A DNA stretch of 64,000 bases, taken from the NCBI GenBank assembly GCA_051453625.1, contig JBOZIK010000001.1:125285165-125349164 (forward strand), read 5' to 3'. Under the pieces are notes generated by a model. The model had not been told where the DNA came from, searched no databases, and worked only from the letters and a program-made list of their open reading frames with translations. The stretch comes from Welwitschia mirabilis. Its lineage: Eukaryota; Gnetophyta; Gnetopsida; Welwitschiales. This document shows positions 1-12,051 of the stretch, in pieces (within the stretch, counting starts at the first letter, position 1; each line of letters begins with the position of its first letter). Both the position numbers and the translations under genes were made by a program.

Positions 1-589
1 CTTACTTTACCTCCTTAATTGATGCACATGCATAATGTTTTTTCATGTAAGTATGTTAGAAAAGCATATTATAGATATCTCTCATGTGATAACTAGTTTT
101 ATATTTAAGAGGAACCTAATTTTTCAACTACAAAGGAGCTCAAAGTACTTTTGGACTAGTGAAATTTAATTTATAGAACAATGATACCACCAAATAAATA
201 TAAAGTGAAGTAATCATATCCTTGGTGAAGTTACATGGGAGATAAAAGAAACAATGAAAACTTAATATCTAAATCTTTTTAAATCACATAATATATAGGT
301 ATTAATTTTTAATCTTGTTATGTATCTTCATTCTCAAGAGTAAATCATTCTAAGTGAAGGATTATATTATATCTCACATTTTGAAAACTTTTAGTTACTT
401 AAATTTTAGATAGGTTATCTTTTATTTATATGATACCTTTTAATATTTAACTTTTAACATGAAACCCTTCTTTAACTAGAGGCTTTATGAAAACTAAAAT
501 CTAGTTTTATAGCTAATCATGTTTTATATATTTTTTTCTTTATTTTATAAATATATATTATGCTTAATTTGAAATTGTGGATGCTTATA
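1..589. other. AT-rich DNA, no feature recognised
   Basis: No reading frame, repeat or retroelement motif could be recognised on either strand. It lies just upstream of a copia LTR fragment and could be decayed LTR or older insertions. Confidence 0.4.
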
Positions 590-745
590 TGTGCTAAGAT
601 TTATATGCATACCATGGTCCCATGCTCAGGATATGTAAAAATCCTAGTGAAACCATAATGATGTTCTTGCCTTTATAAGCAAAATCATTAATGAAATAAG
701 GGTGGAGAAATATTTTAAAAAATAATATTTCAGTTTGAGAAAATC
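590..745 (+). repeat. 3' end of a copia LTR (fragment)
   Basis: This stretch resembles the last part of the copia 3' LTR near 26030-26190. Shared blocks run in the same order: 'atatgtaaaaa', 'taaaaccataatg'-like, 'ttgcctttataag', 'aatgaaataag' and a run of A/T ending near an LTR terminus. The upstream part of the LTR is not recognisable. It is probably the truncated 5' LTR of one of the two copia copies that follow, though a solo fragment is possible. Confidence 0.55.
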
Positions 746-1156
746 ATTTTTTGTAAGGTTTAAGGCTAAGATATAGAGAAGTAATTGCATGGACGTTCCC
801 TAGCATTGATAGACATTAGAGCCTGTTTGGAGCTCATCTTAGCTATAACTATTTGATTTCTATGATAAGAACCCACCTTAATTAGATGCTCTTCTAATAA
901 ACTAGTTCTTTGTTAAGACTGTGATTGAGAATTACATAATAATTCCCCAAATACTTTGACAATAAATCACCAAATACTAAAAATCAAGGGTTATTTTGGC
1001 TATCCTTATACCTAAAATCTCACCCTAGATTAGGGCTAGATGTTGCAAACAAGACCCTTATTGATCTTCAATGCTAGGTTGGTGGGATGAGTCCCTAGAA
1101 TATGTTATTTCTAGCTCTCTTATGAATAGTGGTCTAGATCTAGTGAATTCTTAGAT
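746..1156. other. Non-coding AT-rich DNA
   Basis: No motif recognised. It lies between an LTR end and a repeat unit, so it may be copia leader sequence or unrelated filler. Confidence 0.35.
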
Positions 1157-1486
1157 TTGTGCCTCAATCCAAGATGTCCTTTGCTACCTATCTATTTACA
1201 TTTTCCTTACTTCATGCATCCCAGAACCCATATGCTCCTGTGCTATTCTCACCTATGTGTTGTTCTGCTTACTTGTTCTACACCCATAGAGTACTCATGC
1301 CTATCATGTCCTGCCCATAACATCTACTGCGGTCCTCTATCATGCGTTGCATGCTTTGCTTCTTATCCTAATTTATGTCAACTACTGTCTCCTACATAGC
1401 TCATTACTCTTACACTTGGTTATGCTCCTAGTTTTGTGCATAACATTTTTTATTATTTCACTAGCTTTCCTTTTCACCAAAAAACA

Positions 1487-1547
1487 CATTAGTGCAGTGA
1501 AAAAATTACTTGTGTGTGAACTTGCAGGTTGTAGGTTTGATTCTAGA
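1487..1547 (+). other. tRNA-like internal promoter remnant (SINE-like)
   Basis: The segment 'tagtgcagtg' followed about 35 bases later by 'ggtttgattct' has the order and spacing of tRNA-derived A and B boxes (compare GGTTCGATTCC). The related repeat copy keeps the same arrangement at 4725-4800. No folded tRNA can be drawn, so this is at best a decayed SINE head or a tRNA-related promoter. Confidence 0.3.
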
Positions 1548-1880
1548 TAAAAAAATCTTTTACAATTTGTGCTAGCTTTTCTTTATTTATGTGTAGATGC
1601 AGAATTGCTAGCTAACTGCTTAACCATAGCTCCCTTATATACATATGCATTTAGTTGAGCTATTGCTTAATCACTGCATTGCTTTTACAAACATAGGTAG
1701 GTTTTCGGTTCTTTTGAGCCATTTTTCAAGGTTTTTTGAGTTTTTTGAGGATTTTTTCACTTTTTTAAGCCTTAAACTTAGTCTTTTAAGCCATGTTTTG
1801 GTGTTTTATTAAGGTTTTTGACATGTTTATGATCACTGTAAACCATTAACCTTACTTTTTCTCTCATAAGGATAATTTTG

Positions 1881-2068
1881 AGATGTGGAGAAAGATCCAT
1901 TAAGATCCATTTGACTTGATTTTTTCTCACTTAGACCTATTTTCCTGATTTGGTATAGTTAAGCTATGTGAATCTAGCACAACATCCTAGACTTAGCTTA
2001 ATCTATTAAAATTATAAAAATAGCTCTAAGTGAGAAAAAACCAAGTCAAGTAAATCTTACTCCACATC
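1881..2068. repeat. Long imperfect inverted repeat
   Basis: The left arm (1881-1943) and right arm (2015-2068) are near-complementary, separated by about 70 bases. The arms share 'gatgtggag', then 'cttgacttg' and 'ttttttctcacttaga' when the right arm is reverse-complemented. The left arm carries an extra block of about 10 bases. Only one arm is clear in the related repeat at 5151-5210. A transcript would fold into a long hairpin. Confidence 0.75.
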
Positions 2069-2094
2069 CCTAGACTTGATTTTTGTGATTTAGA

Positions 2095-3763
2095 CTTTTG
2101 TAGGATACATTGAAATAACATAGATTCTATAGCTAAGATAAATACAATTATTGAAGAACCTGATTTCCTTGATAATTCTAAAAATTTTATGTCAAATACA
2201 ATTTTTAATAACTTTGACTTTATGGATATGAGTGAGTACATACCTCATGATGAAACATAAATTCTTAACATAGGTACAACTCCTCATGTAATGTATTGGC
2301 ATGATTATTTTGATAACTTTTTTGAAGCACCAAGTTAGGTTTACTTGGTAGATAGAACTCTTATTCTAGTGGAAGGCTATGGTTTGATTATCCTTACCTT
2401 AACATCGCACTCCATAGACTCTTTCTTATATTCTACATGTGCCTTTATTAAGGTTACATCTTCTATTACTTTCCACGCTGGTATAAGAAGATTACTTAAT
2501 TTCTATAATGAAGTAATTAGTGGATATTTTTGATAAAAATCAAAAATTGATTATGAAAGGCTACATGGATGAAAAGCTCATTCATCTTCATGGTAATGTT
2601 AGAATGTAAGAAATCAATTGCATAATTTCCCAATACATGATCTCTCCCTTGCTACTGTGGCATACTTGACTAGGACATTCTACTCCTTGCGTGATGAGTA
2701 TGATGTGTGAGAATGACCATTGGCTTCTTCTATTCATTCTATGATATTTTTATTAGTGTGAAGCATGTATTATGAACAAAGATATTTGCTAGTGATTTTT
2801 ACTAAGTGAGTGGCATGCTGATCAAAATCTCCTGCTTATTGACAGTGATCTATGTGAATCTATGTAAGTTTCCACTCTTTAAGAATTTTATTATATTATC
2901 TCTTTTATTGATAGCTATTCTCGAATTACTTGGGTATATTTCATCAAATTCAAATCTCAAATTTTAAATATTTTTAAGAAGTTTAAAACTAAAGTAAAAA
3001 AATAAACCAATTACTAAATTAAAAGCTTTCACTTGAATAATGGTGGTTTATACACATCTACAGAGTTCAAGGATTTTTTAGAAGGAATTCAACATTTGAA
3101 GATCTACATTAGGACACCTCAATAAATTAACATTGCTAAGTGATTTAACCATATTATTATGGATATGGCCTATTCCATGATATATTTCAGTGGCTATAAG
3201 ACCTATCTTTGGCATGAGGTGATGAATACAACTCTGCAATATACTAAAAAAGAAGTATCTCCAACTAAAAAGTGATAAGGGTAGAAGATAAAGTTAAACC
3301 ATTTTCATTTTTTTAGTTGCAAGTGCTACATCCATATTCTATGTAAATATTATGATAAATTTGGAGTACCTGCTTGCATCAACATTTTTGTGGAATATCC
3401 AGCTGACTAGAAAAGTTATCGAGTTTATCTTTTGAATAATCATAAGATCATTATTTCTTGTGACATCATCTTTTTAGGTAATTTGAACAATGACTCTTAG
3501 CATGATCCTTCAAAGCTTCATCCTTTCTATAACCCAATAACTATCTTAGATGCTTATCTTTCTATTGGTATGACTTCTTTGCAACTTGTAAGAATTAAGC
3601 AATTCCATGCTTTAAGCATGCTTAATCATGGTTTCAATAGAAATTTACTAAATTCTTTGAATGAAGACATTGGGACTACCTAAATATGGCATCAAATTAC
3701 TTGATTATAGTTTATTCTCTAAGATTTTCATGATGATGAAAAAGGAAAAATTGAAACTAAACA
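2095..3763 (+). pseudogene. Ty1/copia protease-integrase remnant, copy 1
   Basis: Degenerate pol of a copia retrotransposon. The protease region (2180-2535) aligns with the better copy at 7315-7635: both keep a block reading like 'VEGYGL' and the 'LYVPPL..LLS' segment typical of the region between copia protease and integrase. Integrase-like sequence follows to 3700. The end (3690-3760) matches the linker at 8890-8960 of copy 2. Many stops and frameshifts are present, including TAG at former tryptophan positions. It runs into an assembly gap and RT is not visible. No product can be made. Confidence 0.75.
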
Positions 3764-3863
3764 NNNNNNNNNNNNNNNNNNNNNNNNNNNNNNNNNNNNN
3801 NNNNNNNNNNNNNNNNNNNNNNNNNNNNNNNNNNNNNNNNNNNNNNNNNNNNNNNNNNNNNNN
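3764..3863. other. Assembly gap (100 N)
   Basis: A round-number gap. Unlike most gaps here it has no obvious duplicated flank: the left side is copia linker, the right side pyrimidine-rich repeat. Confidence 0.95.
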
Positions 3864-4394
3864 GCCACTTGTCTTACTACCAATAATGCCTTTGTAATTC
3901 CTATGCTACTAGTGACCTCCTTCCACTAGCCTGCATTTCCTTTTTTCATCATGATCCTAATTCATTATGTATCATTGTTTCTCTTTATGTTTGCTCATTA
4001 CCTATACCTATGATGCTAATGCTTCCTGTTTAATGCTCCTTACTGTTTTGCTACAAATATGCTTACAACCAATAATTTAGTGTCTCTTACCTCTACTATA
4101 GCTAGTTATCTTTTATGACACTGTATCCATAGCTCATCATCCCGTGCTCCTTATGTGATCACTTGATTCCTTGATTGCCATCCATGTTGCCATACCCATA
4201 GCTCATCATCCTACACTCCTTGTATGATCACCTAATTGCTTGATCAGCTTTCAGAATGATGTCATCTCTCTTAATATCTTGCATGCAATATTATCATCTT
4301 TTTATGGCGTTTAACTCCTTTCTCTATAATTACTTACAACAAATCCCAGTCTTGTAACTCTGTCGTCAGCTATGATTTCCTGCTTACATATCTT
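3864..4394 (+). other. C/T-rich non-coding sequence
   Basis: Pyrimidine-rich DNA with many 'tgctt' and 'cctac' words, resembling the first half of repeat R1. No coding signal. It contains the 69-bp tandem repeat listed separately. Confidence 0.45.
4127..4245 (+). repeat. 69-bp tandem duplication
   Basis: 'ccatagctcatcatc' starts at 4127 and again at 4196, and both are followed by similar 'ctcctt.tatgatcac' and 'ttgcttgat' blocks. There are about 1.7 copies with point changes. Confidence 0.8.
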
Positions 4395-5225
4395 TAAAAC
4401 ATCTTTTCTTTGTTACTACCTATGATCTACTGCTATTACTGCCTAGTGCCCTACTTCACATGCTCTGCCTTAATGGTTCATCCTTGCATCCATCATGCCT
4501 CCACAACTGCTCTCACCTCCATGCACTTTACAGTTGCTTGTGCATATGCATTTCTTTTTGTGTGCTTTTCATGCAGTTCTCACATTTCAATGACTCTTCA
4601 CCTTACTGTCATGCTATTTTACATCCACCACCTACCTAAATGTAGCCCTATAGTCCACTTTTTTATTTGTGGTTACATCTATTAAAATGTTTTTAATTAT
4701 TTTCATGCATGTTTTAATCACCAACGAGACATGGATATAGTAGTGAAGGAGTTTCCTTACAAACTTAGAGGTTATAAATTTGATTCCATCTAGTATCAGA
4801 ACTAATTTTTTTAAAAAATATTTGCCTACCAAATTTTGCATTACATACACATGTAGTTCTACTGAGCTATTATTCAACCACAGTCCCATTGTACGCCTAT
4901 GCATTTAGGTAAGCTCTTACTTCATCAGTAGCTTAGTCTTATGCACATAAATAGTTTTTATGTTCGTTAGTTATTTTGAGCTATTTTCCATATTTTCTTG
5001 AGTTTTCTGGACATTTTTCACATTTGGGAGTTATAAACTCAATTTGTTTAGCATTCGTTTTGGTAATTTTCAAAGGTTTTTGGGCACTTTTATGATTATT
5101 ATAAGCCCTTAACCTTGTTTTTCTCTACTTTTCTTTGATCAAATTAAGCTTGGAATGTGGAGTAAGATTTACTTGGCTTGAGTTTATCTCACTTAGATTT
5201 TTTTTTAAATGATTTAAATATATTA
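4395..5225 (+). repeat. Dispersed repeat unit R1, right copy
   Basis: Second copy of the unit at 1157-2092. Alignment is clearest from 4725 onward: tRNA-like box, 'atgcatttag', 'ttgagctattttcc', 'atgattattataagccc', 'ggaatgtggagtaagat', 'tctcacttaga'. The apparent reading frames on both strands are C/T-rich and unlike any family I know. Confidence 0.6.
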
Positions 5226-6390
5226 AACTAAGTGTGGGATGTTAAGCAAGATCTTCTTAGCTTAATTATACCAAGTTAGACTCTATCTCTATGTGTATGA
5301 GTTTTGGAATTTTCTTCTTTACTTTTTTCATCCTTAAATTTAATTTTTATAGTTAAAGTTTTAAATTGGAGATTACCTTTTACCCCTAAACATATCATGT
5401 TTTTTCACTAGTAATAAGTCTTTAGTTAGTGGTAGGTAGAGGAGTCATATGTAAAAAAAGATCTCAGTCAGGCTACACTGTCCTCTAAGCTTATTATGTA
5501 GTTTTTAACTACCTTACCTATGAAGTTTGAGCCATACAAAGAGCCATGTCTCTCTTAAGTAGAAATATTCTAAACACCCCACTATCTAGATTCTTATGTA
5601 CATATTAGTAATCAAGGGTATATTGAATAAAGGCCAAAGGCATAGTATTAGGATCTATTTGAATTTCATCACCAAGTTGATAGGAAGTCAAAAGTGTACT
5701 CAATTATAACATTTAATGAGTTATAAATAGGTCACTGACATTACATGGCACTGTCCCTTAAGGAGTTATATAGCTAAGGTGATCCAAAATAGTTAACAAC
5801 TTGGATGCTCTACTAAGGTAATTCATATGTTATTTTTTTTACTACTAGAAGAGAAAAGGGTATTTCCCTTGAAGAGGTATGATTATTAATCAGATTTAAA
5901 AGTAAATTCTAAAATTAAAAAAAATCTACACTTGCATTACCTAATAATCAAATTAGATCCCTTGCATTAAAATTTATCTCTCTTACATTAAGAACTTTTT
6001 AATAAAATACCTTTCTTTATTATCATACTAGGTTTTACTATTTATAAGGACTTGTCTTGGTTATTACACATTATGATTTAGATATATCACTTAGATTTTT
6101 GGGCTGAATTCCCGTTCATTATGACTATACCAATCGGTTTTAACTTCTTTCTATCTCTTTGCTTTTATTGAATTATGACTTGTATATAGCACTTAAACTT
6201 ATGGATAATAGTAAAAATCACCTTTTTTTTAAACTATATTTCTATCTTAATTTTTTTTTTGTTTTCTCCTTTTGATTATAGCAAGTTTTCTTTACATATC
6301 AAATATCTCACTTTTAGTAGTAAATGTAAGCAAGATCCCTCTAAAATTCAAATTTAGCTCATGACTTGTCCAACCTCCTCTCTTTCTTCT
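5226..6390. other. Non-coding, no feature recognised
   Basis: AT-rich DNA before a copia gag-like region. It may be the leader or decayed LTR of copia copy 2, but no LTR ends or primer-binding site could be identified. Confidence 0.35.
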
Positions 6391-7200
6391 CTACATTTAT
6401 TATGGCTACTATATCAAAAGGTAGATTTTGAATTTTATTAAATAATCAAAATTGAAAGGATTGGAATGAATACTTCATATTTATAATTTACATTTATGGA
6501 TTTGATTGAGATTTTTTTGAATAATAACATGTTTCTCTTTAAAATCTAGATGAAGAATATGCATGACAATCCATTGATGGCAAGCTCATAGAGATAATGC
6601 AAAAATCAGTGATCACTTCACATAAAAATTTAGTTGATAGAAGTAACTCTAGTTATACTAACTATTATACTCTATGTGATACATTTTGTGCAAAGAATGA
6701 TCTATAATAATCAACCTCATTACAAGTATGAATAGCCTTCATTATGAGAGTGACAAAACATGTCATCTCATATAGCTTAGATGGTAGATATTAAAAAAAG
6801 GGTTTTTAAGATATATATAATGAATAAAGTATGCATTCATTACATGAACCTGATTTATTATTGTCTGGAGGATTTATCTCTTCATACTACATTCTATCTC
6901 TCCATGGAAGTAAGAAACTATCTAATATGAAATTTAACATACTTAATAAAGATCTTATTATTGTAAAAGCATAGATTAATTTTAAAGGCTCCTCATCCTT
7001 TGATGAAATGTTCAAAGTTTCTCATTCTTAAGGACCTCTTTGTCAACATAAGTAATCTTCTAGTAACTATTATCTCTTAAAGGCATCTCATTATGATAAG
7101 GATAAGACTTTATATAGATAGAAAACTAAGAAGCCTAATCTGACTTAGCCCAACAAGAAGAAAGATTAGCATACTACTAATCCAAGTAAAAAAAAAATAC
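6391..7200 (+). pseudogene. Probable copia gag remnant, copy 2
   Basis: Frame fragments from the 'atggctactatatc' at 6401 onward read like a degenerate copia gag (a short N-terminal segment, then a K/N-rich tail at 7130-7200). No zinc knuckle survives and stops are frequent. The assignment rests mainly on position directly upstream of the protease at 7369. In copy 1 the corresponding position is occupied by repeat R1. Confidence 0.45.
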
Positions 7201-7314
7201 AAATATTAGTATTTATTATGTAGAAGAAAATATTATGCCATAGAATTCTATTAAATACCTTAAAACAAGATAAAATATATATCAAATATCAATGTAGATA
7301 CTAAATAATTTAAA

Positions 7315-7640
7315 TTCCTTAATGATGAAAATTTTGAGTTAAATGCAATTTTTAATAACTCTAACTTTGTGGGTATAAGTGAGTACATACCTCATGATAA
7401 GATGTGGATTCTTAACATATATGCCATTCATCATATAACTTATCAGTGTGATTATTTTAATGACTTTTTTAAAGTACCAAGTCAAGTTTATTTGGTAGAA
7501 AGAACTCTAGTTCTATTAGAAGGCTATGATTTAGTTACTCTTTACTTAACATCCCTCTCTCCACAGACTCTTTCTAATCTTCTATATGTGCCTCCTTTAA
7601 GATTACATCTTTTATCACTTTCCACTCTGCTATGAGAAGA
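7315..7640 (+). pseudogene. Copia aspartic protease / pre-integrase region, copy 2
   Basis: The longest surviving frame (7369-7635) carries the copia signature around the protease. 'MWILNIYAIHHIT' stands where the family has W-x-D-[ST]-G-A-x-x-H-[IM]-T. 'VYLVERTLVLLEGYDLV' and 'LYVPPLRLHLLSLSTL' follow, typical of the segment ahead of the integrase zinc-binding region. The catalytic Asp is replaced by Asn and the flap is altered, so the enzyme is dead. It is continuous with integrase to the right. Confidence 0.85.
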
Positions 7641-8990
7641 TCACTTAATTTCTATGATGAAGCACTTAGTGGACATCTATGATTATAATTAATAACTGGT
7701 TATGAAAGGATACATGGATGAAAAGCTTATTTAGCTTTATGGTTATGTTATAATATGAGAGATCAATTGCATAGTTGTTTAATATGAGACTTCTTTCTTG
7801 CTACTATGATGTACTCAACTAGGACATCCTACTTCTCACACCATGAATGTAATGTATGAGAATGGCCATTGGATTATTTCATCCATTTCATGGGACCTTC
7901 CTCAATGTAAATAATGTACAATAGGTAAAGCAACTAGATAATAATTTTCATTAAATAATTAGCATGCTAATCAAAATCTTCTTCTTAGTCATAGCAATCT
8001 ATGTGAACCTATGTTAGATTCCACTCTTCATAGTTTTTATTATTTTATCTATTTAATTCATAATTATTTTTAAATTACTTAGGTTTATTTCATCAAGTTC
8101 AAATATCACACTTTGAATGTGTTCAAGAAGTTTAAAATCAAAATAAAAAAGAAAGACGATTATTACATTAAGAATTTTCACTTAGATTATAGTGGAAATT
8201 ATACATCTATCAAGAGGAATTCATCATTTGAATAATTTTCCTAGGATACCTCATTAAATTGGAATTGCTAAGTGATTTAATCAAATAAATATGGATATGA
8301 AATGTTTAACAATGTATTTTAGTGGATATAAGACCCATCTTTGGGATGAAGAAGTAAATACCACTATACATCTTAATAATCACATTGATTGATATACTAA
8401 AAAAGGAGTATCTTCAACTAATAAGTAGTATGGGTATAAAAAAGAGTTATACCACTTTCATGTTTTTTGTTGCAATTGCTACATCCATATTCCACACAAA
8501 ACTCATAAAAAAATTTGAAACACATGCTTGCATAGAAATATTTATGGGATATCCAATTAAATAGAATGGTTATCAAGATTATCTCCTAAATAATTATAAG
8601 ATCATTATTTTTTGTGATGTTATCTGTTCAAATAGTTGAAATAATAATTCTTAGCTTAACCTTTCAAAGCTTTATCCTTCCTATAACCTATCATTTTGAA
8701 TGCTCAATATCTTATGATTGAGGAGGAAGATGTAGCCACCAATATTTTTATAGTTCCTTCTATTAGTATAAATTCTTACAACCTATAAGAATTTAGTAAT
8801 TTGGTGCTCTAATAATCCTTATTTATGGTTTTAATAGTAACTCAATAGGTTCTCTGACTGAAGAAGCTAGGACTACTCATAGATGACATTGAAGTACTTG
8901 GTTATAGTCTATTCTATAATATGTTCATAATGATGAAAAGGATAAAATTGAAACTAGACATGACTCACATACATCTGATGATGATGATAG
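7641..8990 (+). pseudogene. Copia integrase and linker remnant, copy 2
   Basis: Degenerate integrase in the expected place between protease and RT. It aligns along its length with copy 1 (2540-3760), and the distal part aligns with the minus-strand copy at 34261-35110. The linker ends in an acidic 'SDDDDSEEIY'-like stretch near 8980, as in copia linkers before RT. Stops and frameshifts are numerous, and the D,D-35-E residues cannot be followed with confidence. Confidence 0.7.
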
Positions 8991-9039
8991 TGAAGAGATT
9001 TATCTAAATTTTTATAGTGAACCAACCTCATATAAAACT

Positions 9040-9901
9040 TCTATTTAACATAATCATTTGATAAAATCCATGCAAGAATAAGAGGATAGTCTTATTGAAA
9101 ATGGTACTTGGGAGTTGGTAGATCTTCCATTAGGATGCATAACATTACTTAACAAATGAGGTTTTTATAATGAATATAATGTAGATAACATCCTTAAGTG
9201 ACATAAAGCTTGACTTGTTACTATAAACCTATGAAAAAATAAAAGGACTTAACTATAATGAATTCTTTTCTCTAATAGCAAAATGGACTACTATCATAAT
9301 ATGGATTGCTTTATCAGCACAACATGAATGAAAGCTTTATCAATTGGACATAAAGACTAATTTCTCCACAAAGACTTAAAGGAAGAAATCTATGTAATGA
9401 AACCAAATGGTTTTGAAGCAAAAGATAAATATGATAAGGTGTGTAGATTGGTCAAGTTTCTATATGAGATAAAATAAGCATTGAAAGCTAGATACATTAA
9501 GCTTGCAAATTATTTGAATTCATTGGATTTAGATTATGTGGTTATCAAGATCTAGATGCCACATTATTCATAAAATCTGATGGGCAAAAATCTACATACA
9601 TAGTGGTAAATGTAGATGACATGTTGATAACCAAAAGTAATGAAGAAGATGTGAAAAGAACAAAAATCACATTAAGTAAGAAATTTAAGATTTATAATCT
9701 CATAGTAGAAAAATTATAATTAGGTGTAAAAATTATTTAACAAAAAAATGAAATTTTCTTGACATAAAAAAGTACATTAGATATCTAATTTAGAAGTTCA
9801 GACTAGAAGACATAAAAGAAGTTGTAATAACTTTAGAAAAAAATACCAAGATATCTACTAACGAAGACTTAAAATTTGCAAATGAAATAGGATATAAAAG
9901 A
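9040..9901 (+). pseudogene. Copia reverse transcriptase, N-terminal and palm, interrupted
   Basis: Clear Ty1/copia RT. 'SLIENGTWELVDLPLG' (about 9094-9141) opens the domain. 'DLKEEIYVMKPNGFEAK' and 'VCRLVKFLYEIK' follow near 9370-9475, then the catalytic block NVDD (9609-9620) replacing YVDD, then 'DVKRTKITLSKKFKI'. At least one frameshift and several stops disrupt it. At 9901 homology stops abruptly and resumes at 25084, because a gypsy element lies between. Confidence 0.92.
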
Positions 9902-12051
9902 TGTCACGTCCAAGTTTTCAAAGATCCAAAGATTTAGCCCAAATAGTTAAAGAAAAACTAAATAAAAATAATTTTTAGCTAGTGGGATCTACTAGGATGA
10001 CTTAATTGCTAAATCCTTATTTATCCTCTATTGATTAGCATATTATTATTATTGAAGTTAATTATTTACTTTATTAGTTAAAACTTATTATGTTACAATT
10101 CTTATTTTGAAATATTTCTTTTTTTGTAATAGCCATAACTAATAATATTATTTTTGTATTAACTCCTTAGTTATTTAATTTTTATCTTTTAGTGATTAAA
10201 TTAGTGGTTATATTTTTTTTATGTAATTATTGCATTTAATACATCATGATTAGTATATTTTCTTATTTTATTATTTCCATGCATGCAAAATATTTTTGTA
10301 ATGACTGTAATTATTAGGATGAATTATGATGGCTTATTTTAATATTTTATTCAAAGTAGTACATGCTAAAGTAACACCCATAATTATGATGTTCCATTTT
10401 CTTTATTAGTGGTTAACATGTATTTATTATGGGAAAAATATTTAGATGTATATTTTTTTTGAAATTATTTACTAAATGTCTCATCTTAATTCCTTATTAT
10501 AATAATTGCAAGTAATGAAATCTTAAGCACTTATTATTCTTATGATGAAGATGCACCCAGTGGACAGGCAAGTAATGATTAGGGGTTATAAAATTTTTAC
10601 CATCTTCATTTCAAGATAGTGTCTCATCATATCCTCCTATCTCATCATAGCCTCCTATCTCATCATATCCTCATGTCTTTTCATATCCCACATCCTCTTA
10701 CTATAAATAAGACTTTCTTCTCCTCTTATTTGCATATTTTTGATAAATTCTCTGTTATTAAATCTTAATAATTTTAAAACTTGAAGCTTGGAAAGCATTA
10801 GAGTCTTGGAAATCTTAAAGTCTTTAAAAGTTTACAAGTCTTACATCTAATTTCAAGTATGATCTTAATTAATACTTACATCTTTGTATGGTTTTAGATT
10901 TCTTTATTTATTCTTGTATGATCCTTAGGGTTATATTTATTTCTTGTATGATCTTATTCAATTCTTGTATCTTTGTATGGTGTTATTTTATTCTTAAATC
11001 TTGTATGGTTTTTTCATTTTTGTATCTTCACATAGTCTTATTTAATTCTTGCATTTCCTTTGTGTATATTTTTATACTTAGTATTGTAAATTTTATACAA
11101 TCCTAGTATTTCTTATATTAACTTATTATTAACTATTTTGACTGAGACTTGTATGTAGCCCCTTTAAATCCATATTAAGATTATCTCATAATTGACCATT
11201 GATATCTATTATAATATGCTAAATTATGGAATTTAGACTAGTTAGAATAACCAATTATTCAAACCTCAGAGAGTGATACTCTCTATTTTGATTCCCAAGG
11301 TATTAAGACCAAACCTCCAAAGCAACAGGAAAAATTATGCACAAATATTATTAATTTTATCCCTTTTGGTTGTATGCAACTATATTATTGGAAATTATTA
11401 TGAAATAATAGTAAAGAAGATAATATAAAAATGAGGTCTTGGTTACTTCTTGGATTATTTTGATAGTATATTCTTGGATTATTTTGACTATACATTTTTG
11501 AATATTCTTGTAATTCCTTACCTTATGCTTGGGAATCCTATACCTACCTATTCGTTACCATGGATCATATTGGAAACTCTGAAGGTTATAGCTCTTACAC
11601 CATACTTATATGTGTAAGAACCAATGCAAAGGATGATGCTAAAAAGAGTTAATGGTTTCATACAACTGGGTGTAATCTACATGTTTTCATATTTTATTGC
11701 ATAAATAATAATTATAGGACCATGTGTGTCCTATTTACTTATGCATATTTGTTGATAGTTTATCTCATTATCTTACTTAAGCTTGTATTTGACAATAAAA
11801 GATGTTTTATAAGTTACTTATATAATATGTTTACTTATCTTATGAAAATATTATGAATGTTAAGAAATCCTCTTTCCCTTGATATAAGATTATTTGAAGA
11901 ATATAATTATAAATATGTCTTATTGTTTTACTAGTAGTGATCCAATCTTGAGTTATGAGTCATTAATTTCATAACATCTATAGTGAACATAGTTTATTAT
12001 GGTTTCTAGAAAATCATTTTGAATGTAGATTTTGAATGAAAATTTAAATCA
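9902..12051 (+). repeat. 5' LTR of the Del/Tekay-like element
   Basis: Begins TGTCACGTCC and ends about 'atttaaatca'. It aligns collinearly with 22987-25083: 'agtgggatctacta', 'aagatagtgtctcatcat', the TATA region, 'agagtgatactctcta', 'acaactgggtgt', 'ttactagtagtgatccaatc'. Most differences are transitions. A frame at 10888-11106 is T-rich LTR sequence and is not a gene. Confidence 0.88.
10701..10710 (+). promoter_or_regulatory. LTR TATA box
   Basis: CTATAAATAA followed by a C/T-rich start region. The other LTR keeps GATATAAATA at 23731-23740 in the aligned position, as expected for the retrotransposon promoter. Confidence 0.6.

Larger units (their letters stand above)
1157..2092 (+). repeat. 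Dispersed repeat unit R1, left copy
   Basis: A unit of about 0.9 kb: a C/T-rich, TGC-rich first half; a tRNA-like segment near 1487-1547; then a T/G-rich stretch with 'gagccatttttcaagg' and 'ttgacatgtttatgat'. The same order recurs at about 4395-5225, so the two are diverged direct repeats flanking a copia protease-integrase fragment. They could be LTRs of an unclassified element or two insertions of a non-coding repeat. Short frames of 67-80 codons inside it have no recognisable product. Confidence 0.6.

Noticed and set aside
1487-1547. Functional tRNA gene
   Set aside because: Only box-like words remain; no cloverleaf or acceptor pairing can be drawn.
1157-1550. Short frames with hydrophobic, Cys-rich products
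   Set aside because: They follow the C/T-rich composition of a dispersed repeat, have no recognisable motif, and the related copy does not keep the frame.
4127-4245. Regular repeats as a possible CRISPR array
   Set aside because: Fewer than two units, diverged, no spacer structure, and the DNA is plant nuclear.
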